Positions 26,066 to 32,915 of a stretch of DNA of 64,000 bases are shown here, one piece after another. The notes below the pieces were generated by a model, which was given only the letters and a program-made list of their open reading frames with translations, had not been told where the DNA came from and ran no database searches. Position 1 is the first letter of the stretch. The number at the start of each line of letters is the position of its first letter. A program made the position numbers and the translations under genes. Source of the DNA: an uncultured Prevotellaceae bacterium (GTDB lineage Bacteria; Bacteroidota; Bacteroidia; Bacteroidales; Muribaculaceae); contig CAJLMA010000002.1 in assembly GCA_905207705.1 (NCBI GenBank), positions 310,001 through 374,000 on the forward strand, given 5' to 3'.

Positions 26066-26659
26066 TTACACAACATAGCCACTTTCTTCAAGCATCTTTC
26101 TATAAATATATGCTTTCTTATCGATCGACATCGGGTATGCCCTCGATGTCGACGGCATTCTGAAAACTTTCACAATCCTGTCACCAAGTGACACTTCTAC
26201 ATACGTCCCTACTTTAGGAACAGGCACTCCAAACTGGCTCGCCACTACCGACGCGGCTTTTTCTCCGGTAGCCACCACGACTTCTAAAGACCCGTACCGC
26301 AACAGCATCCCTTTAACATCCACAGGCTCGATTATATGCAAAAACTTGTCCGACGCATTCCCTTTTTCACGATAAACCTTATAGGCTGTATCATACATTG
26401 CCATCTGCTTATCCTTAAGGAAATGCTTTATCTGCTCACAATTAAACGCACCTGTAACTGCATCTATGAAAAACTCCTTGTCGTCATGGAATATGATGCC
26501 CATGATGCGCCACATGTCATTTATTTTATTGGGATAGAAAAATTCCATCGACCATTTCTCCGATTTCGGAGGGAATGTGCCGAGAAACAATATTTTAGCC
26601 CCGTCATATACAAAAGGTACAAACGGATGCGTTTCTATATCTTTTTCGTCAATCTGCAT
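26066..26659 (-). CDS. Uracil-DNA glycosylase-superfamily protein
   Basis: 197 residues resembling single-domain uracil/mismatch-specific DNA glycosylases. Motif A-like LFLGTFPPKSEKWSMEFFYP lies at residues 24-43 and the late motif RMPSTSRAYPMS near the end, as in SMUG/MUG-type enzymes (GxxPP and xPSxS). The normal catalytic Asp or Asn following the GxxPP stretch is not obvious; N44 and N47 lie nearby. Base-excision repair is the likely role. It is a stand-alone gene, 61 bp upstream of the DedA gene on the same strand. Confidence 0.7.
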   Translation of the reverse strand: MQIDEKDIETHPFVPFVYDGAKILFLGTFPPKSEKWSMEFFYPNKINDMWRIMGIIFHDDKEFFIDAVTGAFNCEQIKHFLKDKQMAMYDTAYKVYREKGNASDKFLHIIEPVDVKGMLLRYGSLEVVVATGEKAASVVASQFGVPVPKVGTYVEVSLGDRIVKVFRMPSTSRAYPMSIDKKAYIYRKMLEESGYVV

Positions 26660-26763
26660 GGTTATTTTTTTACTTTTCAGCCTCTATCCGGCTTACAATA
26701 TATTTAAACATGATGCACTACTTGATTAACGGCCATTGCTTATGATTATTTTAAAATAATTAT

Positions 26764-26771
26764 TACATTTG
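26764..26771 (+). promoter_or_regulatory. Candidate -7 element before the exporter gene
   Basis: TACATTTG fits TAnnTTTG, 30 bp before the ATG at 26802. No convincing -33 element at the right spacing. Confidence 0.4.
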
Positions 26772-26801
26772 CATACAATTTTAAGTTGAAGAAAAATAAG
26801 T

Positions 26802-27617
26802 ATGAAGTTCAATCTAACACTAATCTTATCGTCTATACTGCTTGTTTTGAGCAGCTGCGGATCAACCAAGAAAATCCCCTACATGATAGACGCCGAAACA
26901 ATTCCGCAAAGTGTATTGCAACAGGCATCTCAAGCATCGGAACCAATAGTGATGCCGGGAGATTTGCTTGACATTACCGTGACAAGTATCAACCTCGACG
27001 CCGTGAGACCGTTTAACAAAATCGACTTCCTGCAACAATTGGCAGCAAGCACCCTTACAAACAACAATAACAACGACCAGAACAAATCCATATATTATCT
27101 CGTCGACAACGACGGATACATTGAGTTTCCCGTCCTTGGCAAGTTGTATGTAAGCGGAAAATCCAAAGAAGAAATTAAAGAAATGATTGTAAACGGAATT
27201 TATCCGAAATACTTGACCGAAAAACCCGGAGTAGACATACGTTTTAAGAATTTCAAAGTATCAGTGCTCGGAGAAGTAAAATCTCCCGGGGTCTACACTG
27301 CATCAAATGAACACATAACCATATTTGAAGCCATAGCACTTGCCGGAGACTTGAACATCACCGGCATGCGCGAGAATGTAATGCTCATAAGGACAAACGC
27401 CGATGGCAGCAAAAACATTCAACGCCTTGACCTCAATGATAAAAACATCGTGCTATCGCCTTACTACAACCTGCAACAAAACGATGTCATTTATGTCCAG
27501 CCCAACTCATCAAAAGCTCGGACATCATGGTCTATTCCACCGGCATTATCATTGACATTAAGCTCTATAGGTACTGTAATTTCGATTGCGACACTCATCG
27601 TCACAATTGTAAAATAA
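26802..27617 (+). CDS. Wza-like polysaccharide export lipoprotein, orphan
   Basis: 271 residues. The lipobox LSSC puts the lipidated Cys at position 19. Next come a polysaccharide-export (PES) domain (PGDLLDITVTSINLDAVRPF near residues 52-70) and an SLBB-like domain (FKVSVLGEVKSPGVYTAS). A C-terminal hydrophobic helix (LSLTLSSIGTVISIATLIVTI) could cross the outer membrane. This is the outer-membrane pore of capsule/exopolysaccharide export. No chain-length regulator, glycosyltransferase or flippase lies nearby, and a strong terminator follows, so the gene stands alone here. Confidence 0.88.
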   Translation: MKFNLTLILSSILLVLSSCGSTKKIPYMIDAETIPQSVLQQASQASEPIVMPGDLLDITVTSINLDAVRPFNKIDFLQQLAASTLTNNNNNDQNKSIYYLVDNDGYIEFPVLGKLYVSGKSKEEIKEMIVNGIYPKYLTEKPGVDIRFKNFKVSVLGEVKSPGVYTASNEHITIFEAIALAGDLNITGMRENVMLIRTNADGSKNIQRLDLNDKNIVLSPYYNLQQNDVIYVQPNSSKARTSWSIPPALSLTLSSIGTVISIATLIVTIVK

Positions 27618-27640
27618 ACGAAATTGAATCTACAATCACC

Positions 27641-27676
27641 AAAAAAGCATGGCCGATTTTCGAGCCATGCTTTTTT
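27641..27676 (+). terminator. Bidirectional terminator
   Basis: AAAAAAGCATGGC pairs with GCCATGCTTTTTT across a short loop. Being A-run and T-run flanked, it can end both the exporter gene and the phosphatase gene that converges from the right. Confidence 0.9.
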
Positions 27677-27696
27677 ACTTTTAAATATTAAATCGC

Positions 27697-28407
27697 TTAC
27701 GGTATTTGTCTGTGTTCAATATTTCCTCCGGCATCAATGTGCAAATACTTCCCTTGCCACAAACAATCGCAAAAGACAATCTTGCTACCTTCATTACCTT
27801 CAAGCTCGGTAACATCGGCCACACGATTATGCCCTACTATCTGGGTAAATCCATGCAGAGGCTCTGTAAGCTCATTCCTATCAGCCCAAAATATGCCACC
27901 CATGGAACCACACTTGCCGCCTCTCAATTGGCCGACCCTGCACAACGCCGGGACTTGAACTTTTGACGGATGATTCAATTGTTCGGCTATCGGCTTCCGG
28001 ATATCCCCATGAAAATCATTGTCCCACCATTCTTGCGATATCCCTGCATGTGTAAATACTTTATTACCTGATTGAAAAGCATGTTGGAACAAACTCAAAT
28101 TCTCCAAGAAAATACGAGAAATCTTGCCTCCTATTACATAGTCAAAACGAGTGCCTATATCGATATCACTGCAAAAATAATGCATGTCGTGGTTGCCCAA
28201 AAGCAATACCACGTCATCGGGACGACTTTTCTTTAAATCAATAATCTCATAAAGATTTGCAATCAACTTCTCCCCATCAACATATTCATAAGGATCCAAA
28301 TAATCACCAAGAAATACAATTTTGCACTCGGGATGCACATGCACGACATATTGCCACAGGTCAAGCCCATGAACGTCGCCTATGACAACCAATGATTTTT
28401 GAGTCAT
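27697..28407 (-). CDS. PPP-type metallophosphatase
   Basis: 236 residues of the calcineurin/PPP superfamily. The metal-binding blocks are in order: GDVHG (D11, H13), GDYLDPYEY, GNHDMHYF, FTHAGISQEW and a late GHNRV. This spacing resembles bacterial Ser/Thr phosphatase or diadenosine tetraphosphatase-like enzymes; the substrate is not predictable. An in-frame TTG lies 11 codons upstream, but the ATG at 28407 directly precedes the conserved strand and is chosen. Transcription probably starts in the twin hairpin/promoter region at 28479-28608. Confidence 0.8.
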   Translation of the reverse strand: MTQKSLVVIGDVHGLDLWQYVVHVHPECKIVFLGDYLDPYEYVDGEKLIANLYEIIDLKKSRPDDVVLLLGNHDMHYFCSDIDIGTRFDYVIGGKISRIFLENLSLFQHAFQSGNKVFTHAGISQEWWDNDFHGDIRKPIAEQLNHPSKVQVPALCRVGQLRGGKCGSMGGIFWADRNELTEPLHGFTQIVGHNRVADVTELEGNEGSKIVFCDCLWQGKYLHIDAGGNIEHRQIP

Positions 28408-28478
28408 ATCTTCAAATTTTATCTGTTTATAATAGCACAATTCACTCTATCTCGTTCTCGTGCGCCACATGCACAGCA

Positions 28479-28510
28479 CAAATATAGTGAAAGTCGAGCG
28501 CAATGTGAAA
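28479..28510 (-). promoter_or_regulatory. Promoter P1 of the phosphatase gene
   Basis: On the minus strand, TTTC, 20 bp, TATATTTG (-7 at 28479-28486). The -33 part lies in the arm of hairpin 1. Confidence 0.55.
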
Positions 28511-28537
28511 AATGGGCTTGCTTATTTTTTACACTGC
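28500..28537. repeat. Hairpin 1 of the twin element
   Basis: A 14-nt arm at 28500-28513 and its partner at 28524-28537 pair with one mismatch and one wobble around the 10-nt loop GGGCTTGCTT. It is followed by the tail TGCCGAGACGCATCC, which recurs after hairpin 2. Confidence 0.8.
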
Positions 28538-28558
28538 CGAGACGCATCCTGTATTATT

Positions 28559-28589
28559 CAAATATAGCAATATGGGAAAAATAAGCAAG
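28559..28589 (-). promoter_or_regulatory. Promoter P2 in the twin element
   Basis: On the minus strand, CTTG, 19 bp, TATATTTG (-7 at 28559-28566). The -33 sits in the loop of hairpin 2. It lies 80 bp upstream of P1 and looks like a duplicated copy. Confidence 0.5.
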
Positions 28590-28608
28590 CCGATTTTTCC
28601 CATATTGC
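28567..28608. repeat. Hairpin 2 of the twin element
   Basis: Perfect 16-bp inverted repeat arms (28567-28582 and 28593-28608) around the 10-nt loop AAGCAAGCCG, which is the reverse complement of loop 1 at 9 of 10 positions. The following tail TGCCAAAACGCATCC matches that of hairpin 1. Confidence 0.9.
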
Positions 28609-28629
28609 CAAAACGCATCCATAATATAC

Positions 28630-28670
28630 GACAAAAAAGAAGGCCAAACTTATCATTTAGCCTTCTTTTA
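28630..28670 (-). terminator. Terminator of rpsP
   Basis: On the minus strand, AGAAGGCTAAAT pairs (two wobbles) with GTTTGGCCTTCT around a 5-nt loop and is followed by TTTTTTG. Confidence 0.85.
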
Positions 28671-28703
28671 TATTTTCGAGAAAAAAAACTCGGCTTTCCT
28701 CAA

Positions 28704-29261
28704 TTATTCAGCAGCAGGAGCCTCTTCTTTAGCTTCTTCTGTTGCGTTTTCAGCAGCTTCTCCGGCAGCAGCCTTTGCAGCCTCTTCGGCAGCCTTGGCC
28801 AATTCTGCTTTCTTCTTAGCTACGATTTCAGCCTTAGCGTTCTTCTTTGCAATTTCTTCTTCCAAACGAGCTTTCTCGGCTGTTGCACGAGCTTCGTTTA
28901 CTTTATTCTTGATAGCTTCGAGTTTAGATTCCTTTTCTTTCTTCCACGCTTCAAAACGCTTTTGAGCTTCTTCTTCAGTGAATGCGCCTTTCTTCACACC
29001 GCCTTGCAAGTGCTTCATGAGCATAACGCCTTCACGCGACAAAATGTTGCGAACAGTATCGGTTGGGATTGCTCCTGCGTTTACCCAATACAATGCCCTT
29101 TCAAAATTTAAACTTATTGTAGCAGGATTAGTGTTCGGGTTATAAGAACCAATCCTTTCAATAAATTTACCATCTCGTGGTGCCCTGCTATCGGCGATTA
29201 CAATTGGATAGAACGCGTAACCTTTGCGGCCATGACGTTGTAATCTGATCTTAGTTGCCAT
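28704..29261 (-). CDS. rpsP: 30S ribosomal protein S16 with long charged tail
   Basis: The first ~80 residues are a normal S16 domain (MATKIRLQRHGRKGYAFYPI; RDGKFIERIGSYNPNTNP), a small-subunit protein needed for 30S assembly. The remaining ~100 residues form an Ala/Lys/Glu-rich helical extension (coiled-coil-like, ending EEAKEEAPAAE). That extension is typical of Bacteroidetes S16, whereas the E. coli protein is only about 80 residues. It has its own terminator; tRNA-Gln lies 64 bp upstream on the same strand. Confidence 0.97.
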   Translation of the reverse strand: MATKIRLQRHGRKGYAFYPIVIADSRAPRDGKFIERIGSYNPNTNPATISLNFERALYWVNAGAIPTDTVRNILSREGVMLMKHLQGGVKKGAFTEEEAQKRFEAWKKEKESKLEAIKNKVNEARATAEKARLEEEIAKKNAKAEIVAKKKAELAKAAEEAAKAAAGEAAENATEEAKEEAPAAE

Positions 29262-29297
29262 TTTAAATTTTGTTTAAATTTTATTTTTAACATAAAT

Positions 29298-29322
29298 AGA
29301 GGGAACTTATTGTTCCCTCTTT
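29298..29322 (-). terminator. Hairpin after tRNA-Gln
   Basis: AGAGGGAAC pairs with GTTCCCTCT around a 5-nt loop just past the 3' end of tRNA-Gln. Little T-tract, so it may be a processing or attenuation structure ahead of rpsP. Confidence 0.55.
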
Positions 29323-29324
29323 TG

Positions 29325-29395
29325 TTGTCCAGGAAGGACTCGAACCCTCACAGGCGGAACCAGAATCCGAAGTGCTACCATTACACCACTGGACA
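29325..29395 (-). tRNA. tRNA-Gln(CTG)
   Basis: A 71-nt cloverleaf. The acceptor TGTCCAG pairs with CTGGACA, the D-arm holds GTAATGGTAGC, the anticodon arm is CGGAT-TCTGGT with anticodon CTG (codon CAG), and the T-loop is GGTTCGAGTCC. CCA is not encoded. A promoter lies 12 bp upstream at 29407-29437. Confidence 0.93.
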
Positions 29396-29406
29396 AATTT
29401 TCGATG

Positions 29407-29437
29407 CAAAGGTACTACTTATTTTTTAATAAACAAT
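29407..29437 (-). promoter_or_regulatory. Promoter of tRNA-Gln (and possibly rpsP)
   Basis: On the minus strand, ATTG, 19 bp, TACCTTTG, a full Bacteroidetes -33/-7 match just upstream of the tRNA. Confidence 0.7.
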
Positions 29438-29480
29438 AGCCTGATTTCTTTTTTTTATTTTCTGTCGCATTTTAGCATTT

Positions 29481-30212
29481 TTATCTACGCAACTCGACAG
29501 GCAATGCCGATTGAATCTTTTCAAAACACTGCGTCATTACATTCTCAAGGTCATGGCTGCTTCCAGGAGCAGGATGTATCGGCTCATGGATGGTCAACGT
29601 TATTTTACCGGGAGTTATCTTGAAAGTAGTTCGAGGCATGACTTTAAACGAGCCGTCGATTGTAATTGGCACGATAGGCAAGTTGAATTCCACTCCCAGC
29701 TTGAATGCTCCGCGCTTGAAATCGCGCATCTTTCCATCCCATGTGCGTGCACCCTCCGGGAAGATAACAAGCGACATCCCGTTGCGCAAACGCTCCTTGG
29801 CTTCATCCATAGTGGTCTTTATCGACTGCGCCGATGAACGGTCTACCATTATATGTCCTGCATACTTGCAAGCAATCCCGACAAATGGAATCTTTTCAAG
29901 GCTTTTTTTCATCATCCACCTGAAATTATGACCCAAAAAGCCATAAATGGAAAAAATGTCGTAAGCCCCTTGATGGTTGGCCACGAACACATAAGACGTT
30001 TTCTTGTCAATCAAATGACGGTTTTTCACTTCGACCCTCACAAAAAGCAGCCAGCACCAGCATTTGGCCCAAAAACTCGCGGGGTAATATCCTCCCCACC
30101 TGCCCAAGCCTACAAGACTCAGCAATATCGTGACCAATGCCACTACTATAGTCAGCACGACAAGAATCGGAATAGCTATAACCCACTGATAAACGCTAAA
30201 AATACATCTCAT
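29481..30212 (-). CDS. plsC: 1-acyl-sn-glycerol-3-phosphate acyltransferase
   Basis: Adds the second acyl chain in phosphatidic acid synthesis at the inner membrane. The 243-residue protein has an N-terminal membrane helix (VIAIPILVVLTIVVALVTIL) and the catalytic HX4D box NHQGAYD. The glycerol-phosphate-binding FPEGART block and the later IPITIDGSFKVMP segment follow. An in-frame TTG at 30248 would add 12 residues; the ATG at 30212 is preferred. No obvious operon partner. Confidence 0.93.
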   Translation of the reverse strand: MRCIFSVYQWVIAIPILVVLTIVVALVTILLSLVGLGRWGGYYPASFWAKCWCWLLFVRVEVKNRHLIDKKTSYVFVANHQGAYDIFSIYGFLGHNFRWMMKKSLEKIPFVGIACKYAGHIMVDRSSAQSIKTTMDEAKERLRNGMSLVIFPEGARTWDGKMRDFKRGAFKLGVEFNLPIVPITIDGSFKVMPRTTFKITPGKITLTIHEPIHPAPGSSHDLENVMTQCFEKIQSALPVELRR

Positions 30213-30362
30213 GACAAAACTCCTTATGTTTTTATTCCTATGCCTCAAAAACCTGCCAAAACACGCAAATACAATGCAAATTTAAGAAACTGTTTTGAAT
30301 TTTCGCAGAAAATCTTATATAATGAGTACATGGAATTCTTTTAAAAGCGTCCCTGCCAGCAT

Positions 30363-30409
30363 ATAAAAAAATGCAATACCTCGACTTTACATCACAGGAT
30401 ATTGCATTT
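30363..30409 (-). terminator. Terminator of rprXY
   Basis: AAATGCAATA pairs with TATTGCATTT (30369-30378 and 30400-30409), followed on the minus strand by TTTTTTAT, 35 bp after rprY. Confidence 0.8.
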
Positions 30410-30443
30410 CATATTTTCGTTTGTCAAACAAATTCTGCCATTG

Positions 30444-31154
30444 TCATTTCGCTTTGGCCTCAACTTCAGGAGCAATAAGCTTATAGCCCTTGCCGTGAAT
30501 ATTGATAATTTCGATTGACGGATCCTCCTTCAAGTGCTTGCGCAACTTTGTAATATAAACGTCCATGCTGCGTGCGTTGAAATAGTTATCATCGATCCAT
30601 ATTGTCTTCAACGCGAAATTACGTTCAAGAATTTCATTAACATGCGCACACAACAGACTCAAGAGTTCCGACTCCTTGGTCGTCAATTTTGTCACTTTGT
30701 CATCGACCATCAGCACCTGCTTCTGCGTGTCGAATGTAAATTTGCCTATCTTGTACATTGTAATCTCTTTGCCCTTCTTGCCTTTTACGCGACGCAAGAT
30801 GGCTTCAATACGGAACACAAGCTCTTCCATGCTGAACGGCTTTGTGATATAATCGTCAGCTCCGATTTTGAAGCCTTCAAACACATCTTCCTTGAGCGAC
30901 TTGGCTGTCAAAAATATGATGGGCACTTCACTGTTCACAGTGCGGATTTCCTGGGCAAGCGCAAATCCGTCTTTCTTAGGCATCATCACATCGAGCACGC
31001 ACAAGTCATATTTTCCTTTCAAAAAAGCCTTGTATCCGGCTTCACCATCGGCAAAAAGATCGGCATTGAATCCTTTCGCCTGCAAATATTCCCTTAAAAG
31101 CATGCCAAGATTCTCATCGTCTTCGCATAGCAGGATACGCAATCTTTCTTCCAT
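30444..31154 (-). CDS. rprY: OmpR-family response regulator (RprY-like)
   Basis: 236 residues with an N-terminal receiver domain (acidic pair at 11-13, phospho-acceptor D55 in CVLDVMMPK, switch Thr and Lys in FLTAKS) and a C-terminal winged-helix domain (LTTKESELLSLLCAHVNEILER; SMDVYITKLRKHL). The sequence closely matches the RprY regulator first described in Bacteroides fragilis. The sensor kinase gene lies 13 bp upstream, so the pair is one operon with the kinase first. The regulon is not inferable here. Confidence 0.9.
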   Translation of the reverse strand: MEERLRILLCEDDENLGMLLREYLQAKGFNADLFADGEAGYKAFLKGKYDLCVLDVMMPKKDGFALAQEIRTVNSEVPIIFLTAKSLKEDVFEGFKIGADDYITKPFSMEELVFRIEAILRRVKGKKGKEITMYKIGKFTFDTQKQVLMVDDKVTKLTTKESELLSLLCAHVNEILERNFALKTIWIDDNYFNARSMDVYITKLRKHLKEDPSIEIINIHGKGYKLIAPEVEAKAK

Positions 31155-31167
31155 AATGATATATTTA

Positions 31168-32676
31168 TTATTTTAATAATGGTAATGTTATTATGAAATT
31201 TGAACCGACATTAGGCTCACTTTCAACCCGTATGTCACCTTTCAGTTCAGTTATCATCTTGTGTACATAAGCAAGCCCGAGACCGAATCCTTTCACATCA
31301 TGCCTGTTACCGGTGGAGACACGATAGAATTTCTCAAAAATCTTCTTCTGATCCTCTTTCTTTATGCCTATGCCATTGTCGCCTATTACGATTTCAATGC
31401 GGTTGTCGCCAATGTTGCGTGTCGAGACTTTCAGCTCCAACGGGACATCATCTCGTCGGTATTTAAGCGCATTGTCGAGCAAGTTGAATATCACATTTGT
31501 AAAATGCATTTCATCGACATTGACTATCGAATCCTCGGCATCGAGCTGCGATTCAATCTTGCCACCATATTTTTCCACCTTTATTTTATAAGTGTTCACT
31601 ATGTTGGCTATAGCTGCATTGGCATCGACCTCCTGTAATTTCAATGTGGCTTTCTGCTTGTCGAACATCGACATCTGCAACACCTTCTCAACTTGAAACC
31701 TCAAACGTTTTGTTTCATCGTTGATGACAGTCGAAATGTGCTGCATCATCATCGGGCTCTTCCTCACGCTGTCGTCATTCAACATCTGCGCAGCCAACGA
31801 TATTGTCGATATAGGTGTCTTGAACTCATGTGTCATGTTGTTGATGAAATCATTCTTCATCTCGGTCAACTTCTTCTGCCTAAAGGCCAAAATTATGGTA
31901 TATAGAAATACTGCCAGCAAAATAAACGAGAACGCAAACGACGGCACCATGAATTTTATCGACGAGAATATGTAATCGCTCTTTGTTGGGAACATGACTT
32001 TCAAGTAATTCATCTTGTTTACCGGGTCGTTTGGAAAAACGACTTGCGAATATGTATCTTCTCGTTCATCGGCATCAAAATTGGCCGATTCATATATGAC
32101 TGTGCCGTTACGTGTCACCAAAGCATATTCAAACGGCAGGTCAAGGCCGTTGCTTTCAAGCTCTACTTGCAGATATTTCCTCACAACCGCCGAATCGGCC
32201 CTCTCCTCTATGGGTCGGTTGGACGCTTGGGCAAGAATATTGAGAATCACTTCGTTCAACACGCCTTGTTGATAAAGATACTGACCTTTAAGTATCTTCT
32301 GCATGTTGCTGTAACTGTCGCTTAACCCTTTTACATTGTCGCCCGGCTCGGTATTGATGGCATTTAACGTCCCTTTTATCCTGTAATTGGATGTTCCGTC
32401 GGGAGACTTGAGCGAATATTCGAAACTTTTTGTCGAACTATTAGTGAAATCGGTATAAAAATTCGACACCCTGTTGATATCCTCTTCAAGATAACGTTTT
32501 GTCTCATCTTGCTCCAAAGCATTTGACACTCCATACAAGCTGCGCTTCACGACTTCTGAAAACTGCTCATTACGCATCCTTATCATGTTTTCCATATACA
32601 TGATTTGCACATATAGCAGTCCCATGAAAGTACATGCCATAACTATGGTAAGCAGCCAAATAGTCGATTTCTTCAT
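31168..32676 (-). CDS. rprX: Sensor histidine kinase (RprX-like)
   Basis: 502 residues. One transmembrane helix at about 5-25 and a second near 245-268 bracket a periplasmic sensor domain. A HisKA domain follows with phospho-acceptor H283 in MTHEFKTPIS, then an HATPase domain with the N box (FNLLDNALKYRR), G1 (IGDNGIGI), F box (FEKFYRV) and G2 (GFGLGLAYV). This is a complete class I kinase, partner of the response regulator 13 bp downstream. It resembles RprX of Bacteroides. Confidence 0.92.
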   Translation of the reverse strand: MKKSTIWLLTIVMACTFMGLLYVQIMYMENMIRMRNEQFSEVVKRSLYGVSNALEQDETKRYLEEDINRVSNFYTDFTNSSTKSFEYSLKSPDGTSNYRIKGTLNAINTEPGDNVKGLSDSYSNMQKILKGQYLYQQGVLNEVILNILAQASNRPIEERADSAVVRKYLQVELESNGLDLPFEYALVTRNGTVIYESANFDADEREDTYSQVVFPNDPVNKMNYLKVMFPTKSDYIFSSIKFMVPSFAFSFILLAVFLYTIILAFRQKKLTEMKNDFINNMTHEFKTPISTISLAAQMLNDDSVRKSPMMMQHISTVINDETKRLRFQVEKVLQMSMFDKQKATLKLQEVDANAAIANIVNTYKIKVEKYGGKIESQLDAEDSIVNVDEMHFTNVIFNLLDNALKYRRDDVPLELKVSTRNIGDNRIEIVIGDNGIGIKKEDQKKIFEKFYRVSTGNRHDVKGFGLGLAYVHKMITELKGDIRVESEPNVGSNFIITLPLLK

Positions 32677-32839
32677 TGCCTAACTCCTTTTATTCATATC
32701 GTTATTTTCCTCACGCAACTCGTGTAAAATACAAATATGACATGAGTTTACATTAACAATATGGCACAAAATTAACAAAATAATGTGAACGCAAAAAATT
32801 TTATAAGCAAAATGTTTTCAATTATATTTATTTAAGAAA

Positions 32840-32872
32840 TAAATCCGACTCCACTCAGTGAAGCCGGATTTA
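32840..32872 (-). terminator. Terminator of the EF-G2 gene
   Basis: On the minus strand, TAAATCCGGCTTCACT folds back on AGTGGAGTCGGATTTA with two mismatches around a 1-nt turn, 44 bp past the stop; an A/T-rich tail follows. Confidence 0.75.
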
Positions 32873-32915
32873 CTAATATAATTTTTTATAAAAAATGTAA
32901 CTTTCAAGTCACTTG

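Noticed and set aside
28512..29111. Open frame of 199 codons on the plus strand, Phe/Ser/Leu-rich
   Set aside because: It is the antisense shadow of the Ala/Lys/Glu-rich rpsP tail; composition and lack of homology argue against a gene.
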